Source: Vulcanimicrobiota bacterium
Lineage (GTDB): Bacteria > Vulcanimicrobiota > Xenobia > Xenobiales > JADMJV01
Length of the DNA: 64,000 nucleotides
Assembly (NCBI GenBank): GCA_017307785.1
Contig: JAFKGI010000034.1
Location: 1 to 64,000, forward strand
Direction of reading: 5' to 3'
Shown here: piece by piece, positions 44,786-53,728 of the stretch
Layout of the letters: every line of letters starts with the position of its first letter
How positions within the stretch are numbered: the first letter of the stretch is position 1
The notes under the pieces: model-generated
What the model was told of the DNA's origin: nothing
The model's database searches: none
Seen by the model: only the letters and a program-made list of their open reading frames with translations
Position numbers and translations under genes: made by a program

Positions 44786-45549
44786 TAGCTTAGGCGCACG
44801 ACCATTTCCGTTTTACCAAGACGCAAGCTGATGCCCTCGCCGAGTGGTTGTTGGATATGAGCCTGCAACTTGTTGCCGTTGACCCAGGAGCCGTTGGAAC
44901 TCCCCAGGTCTTCGTAAACATAGCCGGTCTCGTGACGCGTAATCCGGCCGTGGCGACGACTGATGTAAGAATCAGTATCGTAGTCGGTCAGGTCGACCTC
45001 AGGGAAAATTCCGTCAACCGGACTGCGACGTCCCAATAGAATGGTGTCCTTTTCCAGGGGAAATTCCCGACCACTGGTGTGAATGAGGCGCGGGCGTGAC
45101 GTATGAGCCACGGGGGGCGCCGTCACGGCCGGAGTGGCTACCGGCACTGCGTCATAATGGACGGGCGGGGAAACGGCGGCTCCGGTGGAGGGCGCGTCAC
45201 TCAAAGAGGCGCCACAATCCTCGCAGAAGGCCACACCCGGGAGATTCTGGGCACCGCAGGCAGGACAAGCGGTCGGACCCGCGGCCGGAGCAGCCGGAGC
45301 AGGGTCAGCCGGGACCGGTGGAGGGGTCGGAATCGGCTGGGGGGCTTCGAAGGCCTCGACCGGAGGAGCCGCAACCTCAACAGGCGCAACCGGGGTAGGC
45401 ACCGGAGCGACCGACACGGGGGTGGGAGCTACCGAAGACTGAGAGGCCTCCTGCGTGGGCTGGGCGGCTGCCATAGGCAGACGAGCGCCACAATCTTCGC
45501 AGTAAGCGGCGCCTTCCAGGTTGTCCGCGCCACAAACGTTACATCGCAT
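44785..45549 (-). CDS. Double zinc-ribbon FHA protein
   Basis: A 254-residue protein with two zinc ribbons (CNVCGADNLEGAAYCEDCG near residue 3 and CPACGAQNLPGVAFCEDCG near 94) separated and followed by Pro/Ala/Val linkers, and a C-terminal FHA domain (about 170-254; LLGRR, SYISRRHGRI, LGSSNGSWVNG). The first ribbon resembles the N-terminus of the pseudokinase-PP2C protein, so the two may share a docking mode. Located 16 bp after the vWA gene. Confidence 0.92.
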   Translation of the reverse strand: MRCNVCGADNLEGAAYCEDCGARLPMAAAQPTQEASQSSVAPTPVSVAPVPTPVAPVEVAAPPVEAFEAPQPIPTPPPVPADPAPAAPAAGPTACPACGAQNLPGVAFCEDCGASLSDAPSTGAAVSPPVHYDAVPVATPAVTAPPVAHTSRPRLIHTSGREFPLEKDTILLGRRSPVDGIFPEVDLTDYDTDSYISRRHGRITRHETGYVYEDLGSSNGSWVNGNKLQAHIQQPLGEGISLRLGKTEMVVRLS

Positions 45550-45565
45550 TAGCTAGTTCTCTCCT

Positions 45566-46855
45566 TCAGGACTGTCCCGCACCAGGCGGTAACGGTATTT
45601 CTGTCAATAATTGTGTTAATTTGCGAGTACCATACTCAAGCTTCTTGGTTCCGGCCGCAGAGGCGCCACCGCCCTGGTCGATGCGACTGGCTTCGGCCAG
45701 AGCCTGATTCGCCAACTCCGCCTGTCCCTGCTGGAGCAACTGAGTAGCGGCCGAACGCAACAACTGGGTGGCCTTGGACTTGTCGCCGGCCTGCGCAAAC
45801 TGCAAAGCTCGAGTCTGCTGACGGAACACGCTGACCGCGTCCACCACCGCCATCACGCGGGGGGTAACCGTGGCAGCTTGAGCCGCATCCGCCGTGTAGC
45901 CGATCGTGATGTCGCGGGCAACCTGGACGTTGTGCAAACCTTTCTCCGGGATATCGTATTCCAGCACGGACTGCGCCACACGATAGGTGCCGGGCTGACG
46001 GGAGGGCAACACGAGTTCGAAAAGAATCGATTGCGTCTCCTCGCGCTGCAAGTCGCTGAGCGGCACAGTGGCCACTCGCTCGACGGTATTGAGCGCCCCC
46101 AAATCGTTGATCAGCGGCTTGACCTTGTAGGCCTTGCGCACGGTGATGTCCTTAGACAGCTTGAGCGACAGACGAGGATTGCGCACCACCACGTTCTGCA
46201 CGCCGCGCAACTCTTTCTCGAAGATCTGCGGAATGTCGCGCGGGATATCGATATAGTAGGAGTTGCCACGACACGCGTTGGCGATATCCAGCAGGAACTG
46301 CTCGTTGAAGTCGTCACCCACCCCGATGGTCGACACCGAAATGCCTCGGCCAGCCGCCATCAGACAGGCTTCCTTACAGTGACTTTCATGCAGAGTCAAA
46401 CCATCGGTCAGAATAACGATGTGATTGAGACGCTCGGCCGATTGATTGCGACGAATCTCGTCCATGGCGGCGCGGATGCCGTGCAGCATCTCGGTCCCCG
46501 ACCCCACTTCTACCTGGTCAATGTTGCGAACCAGTCGTCGGGCCGACTGCTTGTCGTAAATCTGACTGGACGGTATGAGAACGCGCGCCTTGTCGGCGAA
46601 AACGATGATCGAACAAAGGTCGTTGGGACGCAGGCAATCCACCACGTGGCTCACTGCCGAAATCACGTAGTCCAGCTTTTCGGCAGCATACATCGAGCCA
46701 CTCTTATCCAGGGCGATGGCGATATTCAGAGCCGCCGGCCCGACCCCGATCTCCGCGCTGGGCTTCACTTCCGCCAGCAGGTAGACCAACTTATTTTCGC
46801 TGGTCACCAGTACATTCTGGTAACTCAGGTAAGTTCCGAGGTCAACTTCAGCCAC
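45566..46855 (-). CDS. von Willebrand factor A domain protein
   Basis: A 429-residue protein with a vWA fold at about 40-220 carrying an intact MIDAS (D50-x-S52-x-S54 in DKSGSM, Thr near GTEML, Asp in ILTDGL), followed by a beta-rich region and a C-terminal helical part. No signal peptide, so cytosolic. vWA proteins with a kinase and a PP2C form the TerY-P triad arrangement. It is 58 bp after the pseudokinase-PP2C gene in the cassette. Confidence 0.9.
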   Translation of the reverse strand: MAEVDLGTYLSYQNVLVTSENKLVYLLAEVKPSAEIGVGPAALNIAIALDKSGSMYAAEKLDYVISAVSHVVDCLRPNDLCSIIVFADKARVLIPSSQIYDKQSARRLVRNIDQVEVGSGTEMLHGIRAAMDEIRRNQSAERLNHIVILTDGLTLHESHCKEACLMAAGRGISVSTIGVGDDFNEQFLLDIANACRGNSYYIDIPRDIPQIFEKELRGVQNVVVRNPRLSLKLSKDITVRKAYKVKPLINDLGALNTVERVATVPLSDLQREETQSILFELVLPSRQPGTYRVAQSVLEYDIPEKGLHNVQVARDITIGYTADAAQAATVTPRVMAVVDAVSVFRQQTRALQFAQAGDKSKATQLLRSAATQLLQQGQAELANQALAEASRIDQGGGASAAGTKKLEYGTRKLTQLLTEIPLPPGAGQS

Positions 46856-46913
46856 TATAGTCCTCCTGTCGATTGCCGCTGGCCTTTGGGGTCAAAGCCC
46901 CGAATTCCTGTGA

Positions 46914-48671
46914 TCAGCATTGAATCACCGCAATCGTCGCATTGTCATCCGCCCCACGACCCAAACACAAATCAACCAGCCTCTGACACAGTTCCTGAGG
47001 AGCTTGAGGAGCCATCACGTGGTGCTCGAACTCATCGGCCTCGAAATATTCCCAGACCCCGTCGGAACAGAGCACGATGCGGTCACCCGGAGCCACTTCG
47101 CGGTCGAACAAGTCCACCTCGACATCCGGATTCGTCCCCAGCGCTCGATAGATAATGCTGCGCTGCGGCGAAACGCGGGCCTCCTCCTGGGTCAGGCTAC
47201 CCATGGCCACCAGGCGTCCCACCAGGCTGTGATCGGTGGTGACCTGGGACAACTTGCTGTCCCTCCCGTGGTATCCGCGGGTGTCGCCGACCTGGGCGAA
47301 GTAAGCCTTACTGCCCGCCAACAGGCAGGCCGTGATGGTGCAACCCATGCCCTGACGGGCCGAATCCTGCGAGGCATACTCAAAGATGGTGCGATTGGCC
47401 GCTCGCAAAGCACGTTCGAGCAAATAGTGACAGCGCTGGTCCAAATCTTCGGGCATCAGCACGGTCGTGTGGCGACCGTTGCGTAGCGACAAATCGGCCG
47501 CCACCACTTCCTGGGCAATGGTGCGCAGAGCCAGCGAGGCTGCCTTGTCGCCTTCTGCTTCTCCCCCCATGCCGTCGATGACCGTGACCAGCCACCCTTC
47601 GTAGCGCTGGCTCTTTTCATAGAAACTGAAGCGCAACTCCAAACAGGCATCCTGGTTGATGCGCCTGACGCAGCCAATGTGGCTGAACATAGCCACTTCC
47701 GGACCGTTGGCGGCGGCTCGTCCGTTCTTCTTCACCGCCTGAGCCGGGGCCGGCGCGGGGGCAGGCGCTGGAGAGGGGGCCGGAGTCGGCTCATCGGTCA
47801 AGCGGGCAGGATCGCGCAGTGCTTCCAGCATCGCCTTAGAACTCTCGAAGCGCTCCTCAGCCTTCTTACGCAGCCCGCGCATGATCACTTTCACCAAACC
47901 GTCGGCGCCGGTCACGGAAGGCGGCGGAATGACGAAGAAACTCTCACGGGAATCCAAGTTCAACCGCTGTCCAGTCAGCAGGTAATACCCGACGGCCGCC
48001 ACGCTGAAAAGGTCCAGTCGCTCATCCTGATCCCCCAGGCCATACATCTCGGGAGCCGAAAAGCCTGGCGAAACGCTACAGACCTCCTCGGCTTCACCCT
48101 TCCCGCTCACAGAACAAGCCCTTTCCCACAGGTCCAATTTGATCTGTCCGGCCTCATCCCGCCAGATCCGACTGGGCTGCACGCTGCGCGAGAGCATCTT
48201 CTGCTCGTGCAATTCCTGCAACTCTTCCAGAAGTTGCGCCAACAGCTTCTGGACCTCAGCCGGTTCGAAAGCGCCGGAACTGGCCACCTGGTCCTCCAGA
48301 CGGTCGCCCGGCCAGGGGGTAGCGGCATAGTCAAAGTCTTCCGAGGTGAAGAAGTCGGAAGGCTGCAGAAAGTGTTCACCACCAAGACCGCTCAGCAACT
48401 CGCGCTGGCGGGAAAGTTGAGAAACCTCACCGGTCCGGCGGGCTTCCAACAACAGAAATGGCTGGTCATCGCGCTTCGCCTGATAGCGGAGAATCGGTCC
48501 ACTCTCCAGCAAGCTCTCGATCACATAGCGATCCAAAACCTTACTTCCAGGATCGAGCGGTCCCAGCCGGGGACGATCCGCCCCGGAATCGGTCTCCATC
48601 TGGGCTCCGCAGTCTTCACAATAAATCGAGCCGGGTGGATTTTCGGCACCGCAGCCACTGCAGGTGATCAA
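46914..48671 (-). CDS. Zinc ribbon - pseudokinase - PP2C phosphatase fusion
   Basis: A 585-residue protein. Residues 1-25 are a zinc ribbon (C4, C7, C18, C21). About 45-290 have a Ser/Thr-kinase shape (SPGFSAPEMYG, DLFSVAAVGYYLLTG retained) but the glycine loop is missing, the Lys strand reads FLLLEA, HRDLKPxN reads SRSVQPSRI and DFG reads DLWERA: a pseudokinase. A (AP)n linker leads to an active PP2C domain (about 326-585) with all metal Asp motifs: NQD, VIDGMGG, SDGVW, DNAT. TTG 48671 (AAGGGA upstream) is preferred to TTG 48701, which lacks a ribosome-binding site. It lies directly after the kinase gene. Confidence 0.88.
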   Translation of the reverse strand: MITCSGCGAENPPGSIYCEDCGAQMETDSGADRPRLGPLDPGSKVLDRYVIESLLESGPILRYQAKRDDQPFLLLEARRTGEVSQLSRQRELLSGLGGEHFLQPSDFFTSEDFDYAATPWPGDRLEDQVASSGAFEPAEVQKLLAQLLEELQELHEQKMLSRSVQPSRIWRDEAGQIKLDLWERACSVSGKGEAEEVCSVSPGFSAPEMYGLGDQDERLDLFSVAAVGYYLLTGQRLNLDSRESFFVIPPPSVTGADGLVKVIMRGLRKKAEERFESSKAMLEALRDPARLTDEPTPAPSPAPAPAPAPAQAVKKNGRAAANGPEVAMFSHIGCVRRINQDACLELRFSFYEKSQRYEGWLVTVIDGMGGEAEGDKAASLALRTIAQEVVAADLSLRNGRHTTVLMPEDLDQRCHYLLERALRAANRTIFEYASQDSARQGMGCTITACLLAGSKAYFAQVGDTRGYHGRDSKLSQVTTDHSLVGRLVAMGSLTQEEARVSPQRSIIYRALGTNPDVEVDLFDREVAPGDRIVLCSDGVWEYFEADEFEHHVMAPQAPQELCQRLVDLCLGRGADDNATIAVIQC

Positions 48672-48709
48672 CGCGGAAAGTCCCTTCTTGCCTCTTAACA
48701 AGCCTGAAT

Positions 48710-50173
48710 TTATAAGCCCAGGCTATGCAGAAAAGCCTTCCAGTCGAGGTGTAAAACTCCTACTATGGCCACTCCCACCGTCGCCCAACTCAGGGTAAAA
48801 AAAGCAGAGACCCAGGCCATAAACGAAAGTCCGCCGCGTTTCCGTCGCGGAGCGCTCCAGGCGGTGGCAAACATCAACGGGGTGGTCACCAACCCCACGA
48901 AGGGCAAAACCGACCACAGAATCAGAAAGACCGCGGCCGGGTAAGCCCAGGCCGGCATCTTGCGCGGCAGAACCTCGAGCTCGACTCGGAGCGGCGGCAT
49001 TTGCGGAGTTCCCTCCAGCCGGATCAGACCAGCGACTTTGCCTCCTTCGTCTAACACGCGCGTATCCGCGTAAACCGCGACAGCCACATTTTCGCCGCTC
49101 ACCTTGGGGGGAGTTACCTTCAGCCACTTGCTGTCGCTTCGCAGCTTCCCCTTGACCTTACCCTGCAAAACCAGCGAAGCGCGAGCCTGTCCACCCCAGT
49201 CCAAACGACCCAAAGAGACCGTGCCCGGGTTAAACCCGTCCACTAACGGCCCACTCACCGCGGGGGCCGGGACGGGAACGCTGGGTGCGGGCTCCGCCGA
49301 TAAATCACTGGTCTTCGAACTCCTGGGCAGCGCGCCCGAGCGACGTTCCACCCCCTCTAGAGCCTGCCGGAAATCCAGCGCACTCTGGAAGCGATCCTCC
49401 GGTTTCAAGGACACGGCCCGCAACAGCAGACGATTCAACTCATCGGGGATCCGATCCAAAGAAGCAAACTGAAATGGGCTCTCTCCCGGGTCGGAACCGC
49501 TCAGAGAATGATGCAGGGTGGCGCCCAATGCATACAGGTCGGTCCGATGGTCGGACTGACCCCGCCCATACTGTTCCGGAGCGGCGTAGCCAGGCGTACC
49601 CAAAGCTCGCGTGTCCGTGCCCGCCCCCTGACGAAATACCCGGGCGATGCCAAAGTCCACCAGCATCGGCTTGCCGCTTTTGGTAATGATGATATTGGCC
49701 GGCTTCAAATCCCGGAAAATTACCGGTTGGGACTGGCCGTGAAGGTACTCGAGCGCCTCGCACATCTGCACGCCCAGGCGAATCGCCTCGCCTACGCTCA
49801 ATGGCGCTTTCTCTAGTTGATGCTCGAGTGTCACTCCCTCGACGTAGTCCATCACCAGGTAATGGCGACCGTTCTCCTGAAAAAAATCGACCACTCGCGG
49901 CAGGCTAGGATGGTTCAAGTTGGAGAGTATCTGGGCTTCGGCTACGAAAGACTGCTCAGCCAGGGCTCGCTCCGCTTCATCCTGGGTATTTTGGATCAGT
50001 TCTTTGAGCGCCCATTGGCGCGGCAAACGAGTATCGCTGGCCAGGTAAACCGAACCCATCCCGCCCTCGCCCAGCATCTTCTCAATTTTGTAGCGGTCCT
50101 GAACCACATGACCCGCGGTCAACACAGTGTAGAGACTTCTGGTCCCCGTTGCTTCCCCCTGTTGCAAAGACAC
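48710..50173 (-). CDS. Membrane-anchored Ser/Thr protein kinase
   Basis: A 487-residue eukaryotic-like kinase: glycine loop GEGGMGSVY (35-43), Lys57, catalytic FRDLKPAN (D155; the usual His is Phe), DFG (173-175), APEQ near 199, then a long linker, a beta-rich extension (about 300-400) and two or three C-terminal membrane helices (about 410-480). Catalytic residues are present, so it is probably active and tail-anchored. It heads the five-gene kinase/PP2C/vWA/FHA cassette, 8-38 bp before the pseudokinase-PP2C start. Confidence 0.93.
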   Translation of the reverse strand: MSLQQGEATGTRSLYTVLTAGHVVQDRYKIEKMLGEGGMGSVYLASDTRLPRQWALKELIQNTQDEAERALAEQSFVAEAQILSNLNHPSLPRVVDFFQENGRHYLVMDYVEGVTLEHQLEKAPLSVGEAIRLGVQMCEALEYLHGQSQPVIFRDLKPANIIITKSGKPMLVDFGIARVFRQGAGTDTRALGTPGYAAPEQYGRGQSDHRTDLYALGATLHHSLSGSDPGESPFQFASLDRIPDELNRLLLRAVSLKPEDRFQSALDFRQALEGVERRSGALPRSSKTSDLSAEPAPSVPVPAPAVSGPLVDGFNPGTVSLGRLDWGGQARASLVLQGKVKGKLRSDSKWLKVTPPKVSGENVAVAVYADTRVLDEGGKVAGLIRLEGTPQMPPLRVELEVLPRKMPAWAYPAAVFLILWSVLPFVGLVTTPLMFATAWSAPRRKRGGLSFMAWVSAFFTLSWATVGVAIVGVLHLDWKAFLHSLGL

Positions 50174-50206
50174 AGCGAATTTTGACTGGCCAACACCCTG
50201 CCGTTT

Positions 50207-52141
50207 CTAAGGCGAAAGATAGGTGTAGCTGGCCAGACTGCGCTCGTAACTCTGCAGCAACAACTGCGACTCCTGAAGGGTGATCAGGCCCTTCTCCAAA
50301 GCCGCCTCGGTCTGAATGCGAATACTTTCCACCAGGTCCTCGGCGCCGTATTGCACATAGCCCAACACCTCCTGAATGGTGTCACCCTTGACCACGTGCT
50401 CGATCTGATAGCCTTGCTGAGACAATCGGATGTGCACGGCGTTGGTGTCACCAAAGAGGTTGTGCAAATTCCCCATAATCTCCTGATAAGCTCCGGCCAG
50501 GAACATTCCCAGGAAATAGGGCTCCATTTCGCCTTCCTTGTCATAGCGGGGGGTGTGCAACTCCAGCACCGATTTCACGTCACGCAAATCAATAAAGCGG
50601 TCGATCTTGCCATCGGAATCGCAAGTGAGATCGGCCAGCGTGCCACGCTCCACGGGCTCCTCGTCCAGGCGATGAATCGGTAGAATCGGGAACAACTGGT
50701 CGATCGCCCACATATCCGGGGCTGATTGGAACAGGCTGAGATTCATATAATAAATCGAAGCCATGACCTGATCGAGTTCTTCCAGGTCTTCGGGCACTTG
50801 CTCCAAATCTCGGACCAGATCACGGATTCTCCAAAGTGTGGCCCAGTAAATCTGCTCGGCCCGAGCCCGGTCCTTCAAGCTGAGATAACCCAGGTTGAAC
50901 GTAGAGACCGCCTGCTCCTTAAAGTGCGTCACGTCGTGATACACTTCCAACAGATTCTCGGCCGTCAGCCCCTCGTAGCTCTCGTTCAAGTTACGCAGCA
51001 AAGCCGGATCCTCGGAGGTCACCGCCTCCGGCGTCACGCGCGGCACCTGACTCACCGAAAGCACATCAAAAATCAACACCGACTGGTGCGAGGCCAGGGC
51101 TCGCCCGCTCTCGCTGATCAAGGTCGGGACCGGCAGTTTGGCCGCTTCACAGCAATCCTTGATCTCGGCCACTACATCATTGGCATAGTTCTGGATATTG
51201 TAGTTCTTGCTGGCGTAGAAATTGCTCTTGGAGCCATCGTAGTCCACGGCCAAACCGCCGCCCACGTCCAGATACTTCATATCCGCGCCCAACTGAGCCA
51301 GCTCGACATAAACCCGACCCGCCTCGCGCAGCGCGTCCTTCAAAACCTTGATCGACGAAATCTGCGAGCCAATGTGGAAATGCAGCAACTGCAACTCGGA
51401 CAGCAGTCCAGCTTCCCGCAACATCTCCACGGTCTTGATCAGCTCGGGAACGGTCAAGCCAAACTTGGCTCGGTCCCCGGCCGAAATGCCCCAACGTCCC
51501 TCGCCTTTGGTCGAGAGCTTGGCGCGCACACCCAGAACCGGGCGCAGCCCCAACCGCTTACTGACCGCGATGACTTCGGTCACTTCTTCCATCTGCTCGA
51601 GCACGATAATACAGTTCTTGCCCAAACGCCGAGCCAGGATGGCCTTTTCCAAATACTCGCTGTCCTTGTAGCCATTGCAGATCAGCAGAGCGCCGGGCGT
51701 ATTCAAGGCCGCCATAGCGATCATCAATTCCGGCTTGGAACCCGCTTCCAGACCGAAGTCATAGCGGTCGGCGAACTTGACGTAACTCTCCACCAGGTGG
51801 CGCTGCTGGTTGCACTTTACTGGAAACACCCCTCGGTAGGTTCCCTTGTAATTGTAACGACCGATGGCTTTTTTAAAGGCCGAGTTCAAGCGATCGATGC
51901 GGTCTTCCAGAATATCCGGGAAGCGAATCAGCAACGGCAAGTTCAGGCTGCGCTGGCGCAGCGATTGCACCAACTCATACAAGTCCAGAATACTGCCGCG
52001 ATCGCCTTGAGGCGAGACGGTCAGATGACCGGCCGAATTGATGGAAAAATACGGATCTCCCCAGCCGGGCACCCGGTAAAGCTGCTCGCTGTCTTCAATC
52101 GTCCAGGCGGTGTCCACCGCCTCAGCTGTTTGCACGGTCAT
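50207..52141 (-). CDS. speA: Biosynthetic arginine decarboxylase
   Basis: It makes agmatine from arginine for polyamine synthesis. The 644-residue fold-III PLP enzyme has the PLP Lys109 in FPVKCNQQRH, FGLEAGSKPEL, the HFHIGSQ motif, VGGGLAVDYDGS and a C-terminal catalytic region with conserved Cys near LTCDSDGKID. Length matches E. coli SpeA (658). ATG 52141 gives the family start; a longer frame runs into the upstream TPR gene, which overlaps it by 20 bp. Confidence 0.95.
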   Translation of the reverse strand: MTVQTAEAVDTAWTIEDSEQLYRVPGWGDPYFSINSAGHLTVSPQGDRGSILDLYELVQSLRQRSLNLPLLIRFPDILEDRIDRLNSAFKKAIGRYNYKGTYRGVFPVKCNQQRHLVESYVKFADRYDFGLEAGSKPELMIAMAALNTPGALLICNGYKDSEYLEKAILARRLGKNCIIVLEQMEEVTEVIAVSKRLGLRPVLGVRAKLSTKGEGRWGISAGDRAKFGLTVPELIKTVEMLREAGLLSELQLLHFHIGSQISSIKVLKDALREAGRVYVELAQLGADMKYLDVGGGLAVDYDGSKSNFYASKNYNIQNYANDVVAEIKDCCEAAKLPVPTLISESGRALASHQSVLIFDVLSVSQVPRVTPEAVTSEDPALLRNLNESYEGLTAENLLEVYHDVTHFKEQAVSTFNLGYLSLKDRARAEQIYWATLWRIRDLVRDLEQVPEDLEELDQVMASIYYMNLSLFQSAPDMWAIDQLFPILPIHRLDEEPVERGTLADLTCDSDGKIDRFIDLRDVKSVLELHTPRYDKEGEMEPYFLGMFLAGAYQEIMGNLHNLFGDTNAVHIRLSQQGYQIEHVVKGDTIQEVLGYVQYGAEDLVESIRIQTEAALEKGLITLQESQLLLQSYERSLASYTYLSP

Positions 52142-53705
52142 TGGCCGGACCTTCCTGACTATCGCCCTGCTTGGGCAAATCTTCCATCCATACGCGGAAC
52201 AACTCGATCTCGTCGAGCGTTTCCAGTTCTTGCAAGTAACGACCCACCTGACGGGCCAGACCCGCGCCGCGAGCCGTGCGCACCGCCGACTTGAAAGCCT
52301 CGGTGGCCTGCGCTGTCTGCTTGAACTGGCGATAAAGCACGCCCAGTTCGCAGTAGGCCTCGGCCAACCAGGCCCCGGCCGACCCCACCGAAAGTGCCTC
52401 GATACAATTGCGGAAAAAGGCTTCCGACTCTTCAAAGCGATTGTCGGCACGAGCCAGAATTCCATCCAAACAGCCCAGAAAAGTTAGCTCACGCTGCAAA
52501 TCGTGCTCTTGGAACAGAGCCGCGGCCCGCTCACGCACCTCGGCCGCCTCCTTGAGCTGACCGGCCCGTGCGTGGGCGAATCCCAGATCCATGTAGACGC
52601 GGGCCAGGTTCATCCAGTCTTCTACAAACTGGAATAAACCGATACTTTCGGTCAGATTCACGACCGCTTCCTCGAACCGGCTGACCTGCATCAGACAGCG
52701 ACCGAGGTTGCGATAGGAATATCCTAGCGCGTAATAATTGCGGTAGCGTGAAGAAAGCTCGAGATCCTTTTGGAAGTAACGGATGGCCCCTTCCATATCC
52801 TCGCGCAGCAAGGCCACCTGGCCCAGCTTGCCATATAGAGTGGCCAACTCGGCGTGAGCGCCCAGACGACGACAGAGGCTCTCGCTCTTCTTGAAGGTGA
52901 AAACGGCTTCATCCAATCGGTTGGCGCCCTGCATGGTGCGTCCAATGCTGTCGTAGACCTTGGCCTGACCATAGCGGTCGCCGGCCTTGGTATAGATCTC
53001 CAAAGCCTTCAAATGATAGCCCAACGCCTTCTGATGCTCACGACGCAGACTGGCCATCACGCCCAGGAAACGCAATACATTGGCTTCTTCTAGCGAACGA
53101 GTAGGTCTCTTGCGCAAACGATTGAGAGCCATGGCCAGGCTTTCTTCCGCATTGGCACGCTGCGAAACGCGGAAATAATACAGTCCCCACTGACGGTCAA
53201 AGCTGGCGCAGACCTCGGCCCACTCGGGGTCGGAAATGTGCGGCTCCAGCTCTTTTTCGACGCGCTCCAGGAGCACGCGAGACTGGTCCACCTCGCCCGT
53301 CTGACCGGCCAGCGCAATCTGGCGCTCCACACACATCAACTCTAGCCGCTTCAAGCCGGCCGCTTCCGCGGCCGTGCGGGCCTTGTGTAGAAAGTCTCGC
53401 GACTGCTCCGGCTCACCTCGCATCGAGAACAAATCGCCCTGACCCAGCAGACTGCGCACTTTAACCTCGGGGTTCTCGGCGGACTCCACCAGGCGGTCCA
53501 ACTCGCGCTGCGCCCGCTCCCAACGGCCCACCACCAAACTGGTTTCGGCCAACAGAAGTCGGGCCATCTCCAGTTCAGGAGTGGCTTCGGCTCGGCTGCG
53601 GATGGCGTCTTCCAAAAGCTGATTGGCTTTCGGGTAATCCAACTTGCCGATGGCCTCCTGAGCCTGATCCAAAGCTACGGACAGTTCGCTGGGTTTCACG
53701 GTCAC
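52122..53705 (-). CDS. Tetratricopeptide-repeat protein
   Basis: A 527-residue soluble protein built of 40-residue TPR units over its whole length, several of the kinesin-light-chain type (GYSYRNLGRCLMQVSRFEEAVVNLTESIGLF). No enzymatic domain. It sits 23 bp after the isocitrate dehydrogenase gene on the minus strand and overlaps speA by 20 bp, suggesting co-expression, without a clear functional link. Confidence 0.88.
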   Translation of the reverse strand: MTVKPSELSVALDQAQEAIGKLDYPKANQLLEDAIRSRAEATPELEMARLLLAETSLVVGRWERAQRELDRLVESAENPEVKVRSLLGQGDLFSMRGEPEQSRDFLHKARTAAEAAGLKRLELMCVERQIALAGQTGEVDQSRVLLERVEKELEPHISDPEWAEVCASFDRQWGLYYFRVSQRANAEESLAMALNRLRKRPTRSLEEANVLRFLGVMASLRREHQKALGYHLKALEIYTKAGDRYGQAKVYDSIGRTMQGANRLDEAVFTFKKSESLCRRLGAHAELATLYGKLGQVALLREDMEGAIRYFQKDLELSSRYRNYYALGYSYRNLGRCLMQVSRFEEAVVNLTESIGLFQFVEDWMNLARVYMDLGFAHARAGQLKEAAEVRERAAALFQEHDLQRELTFLGCLDGILARADNRFEESEAFFRNCIEALSVGSAGAWLAEAYCELGVLYRQFKQTAQATEAFKSAVRTARGAGLARQVGRYLQELETLDEIELFRVWMEDLPKQGDSQEGPANDRANS

Positions 53706-53728
53706 AGAGTTGCAGCCCCCTTCTCTAA

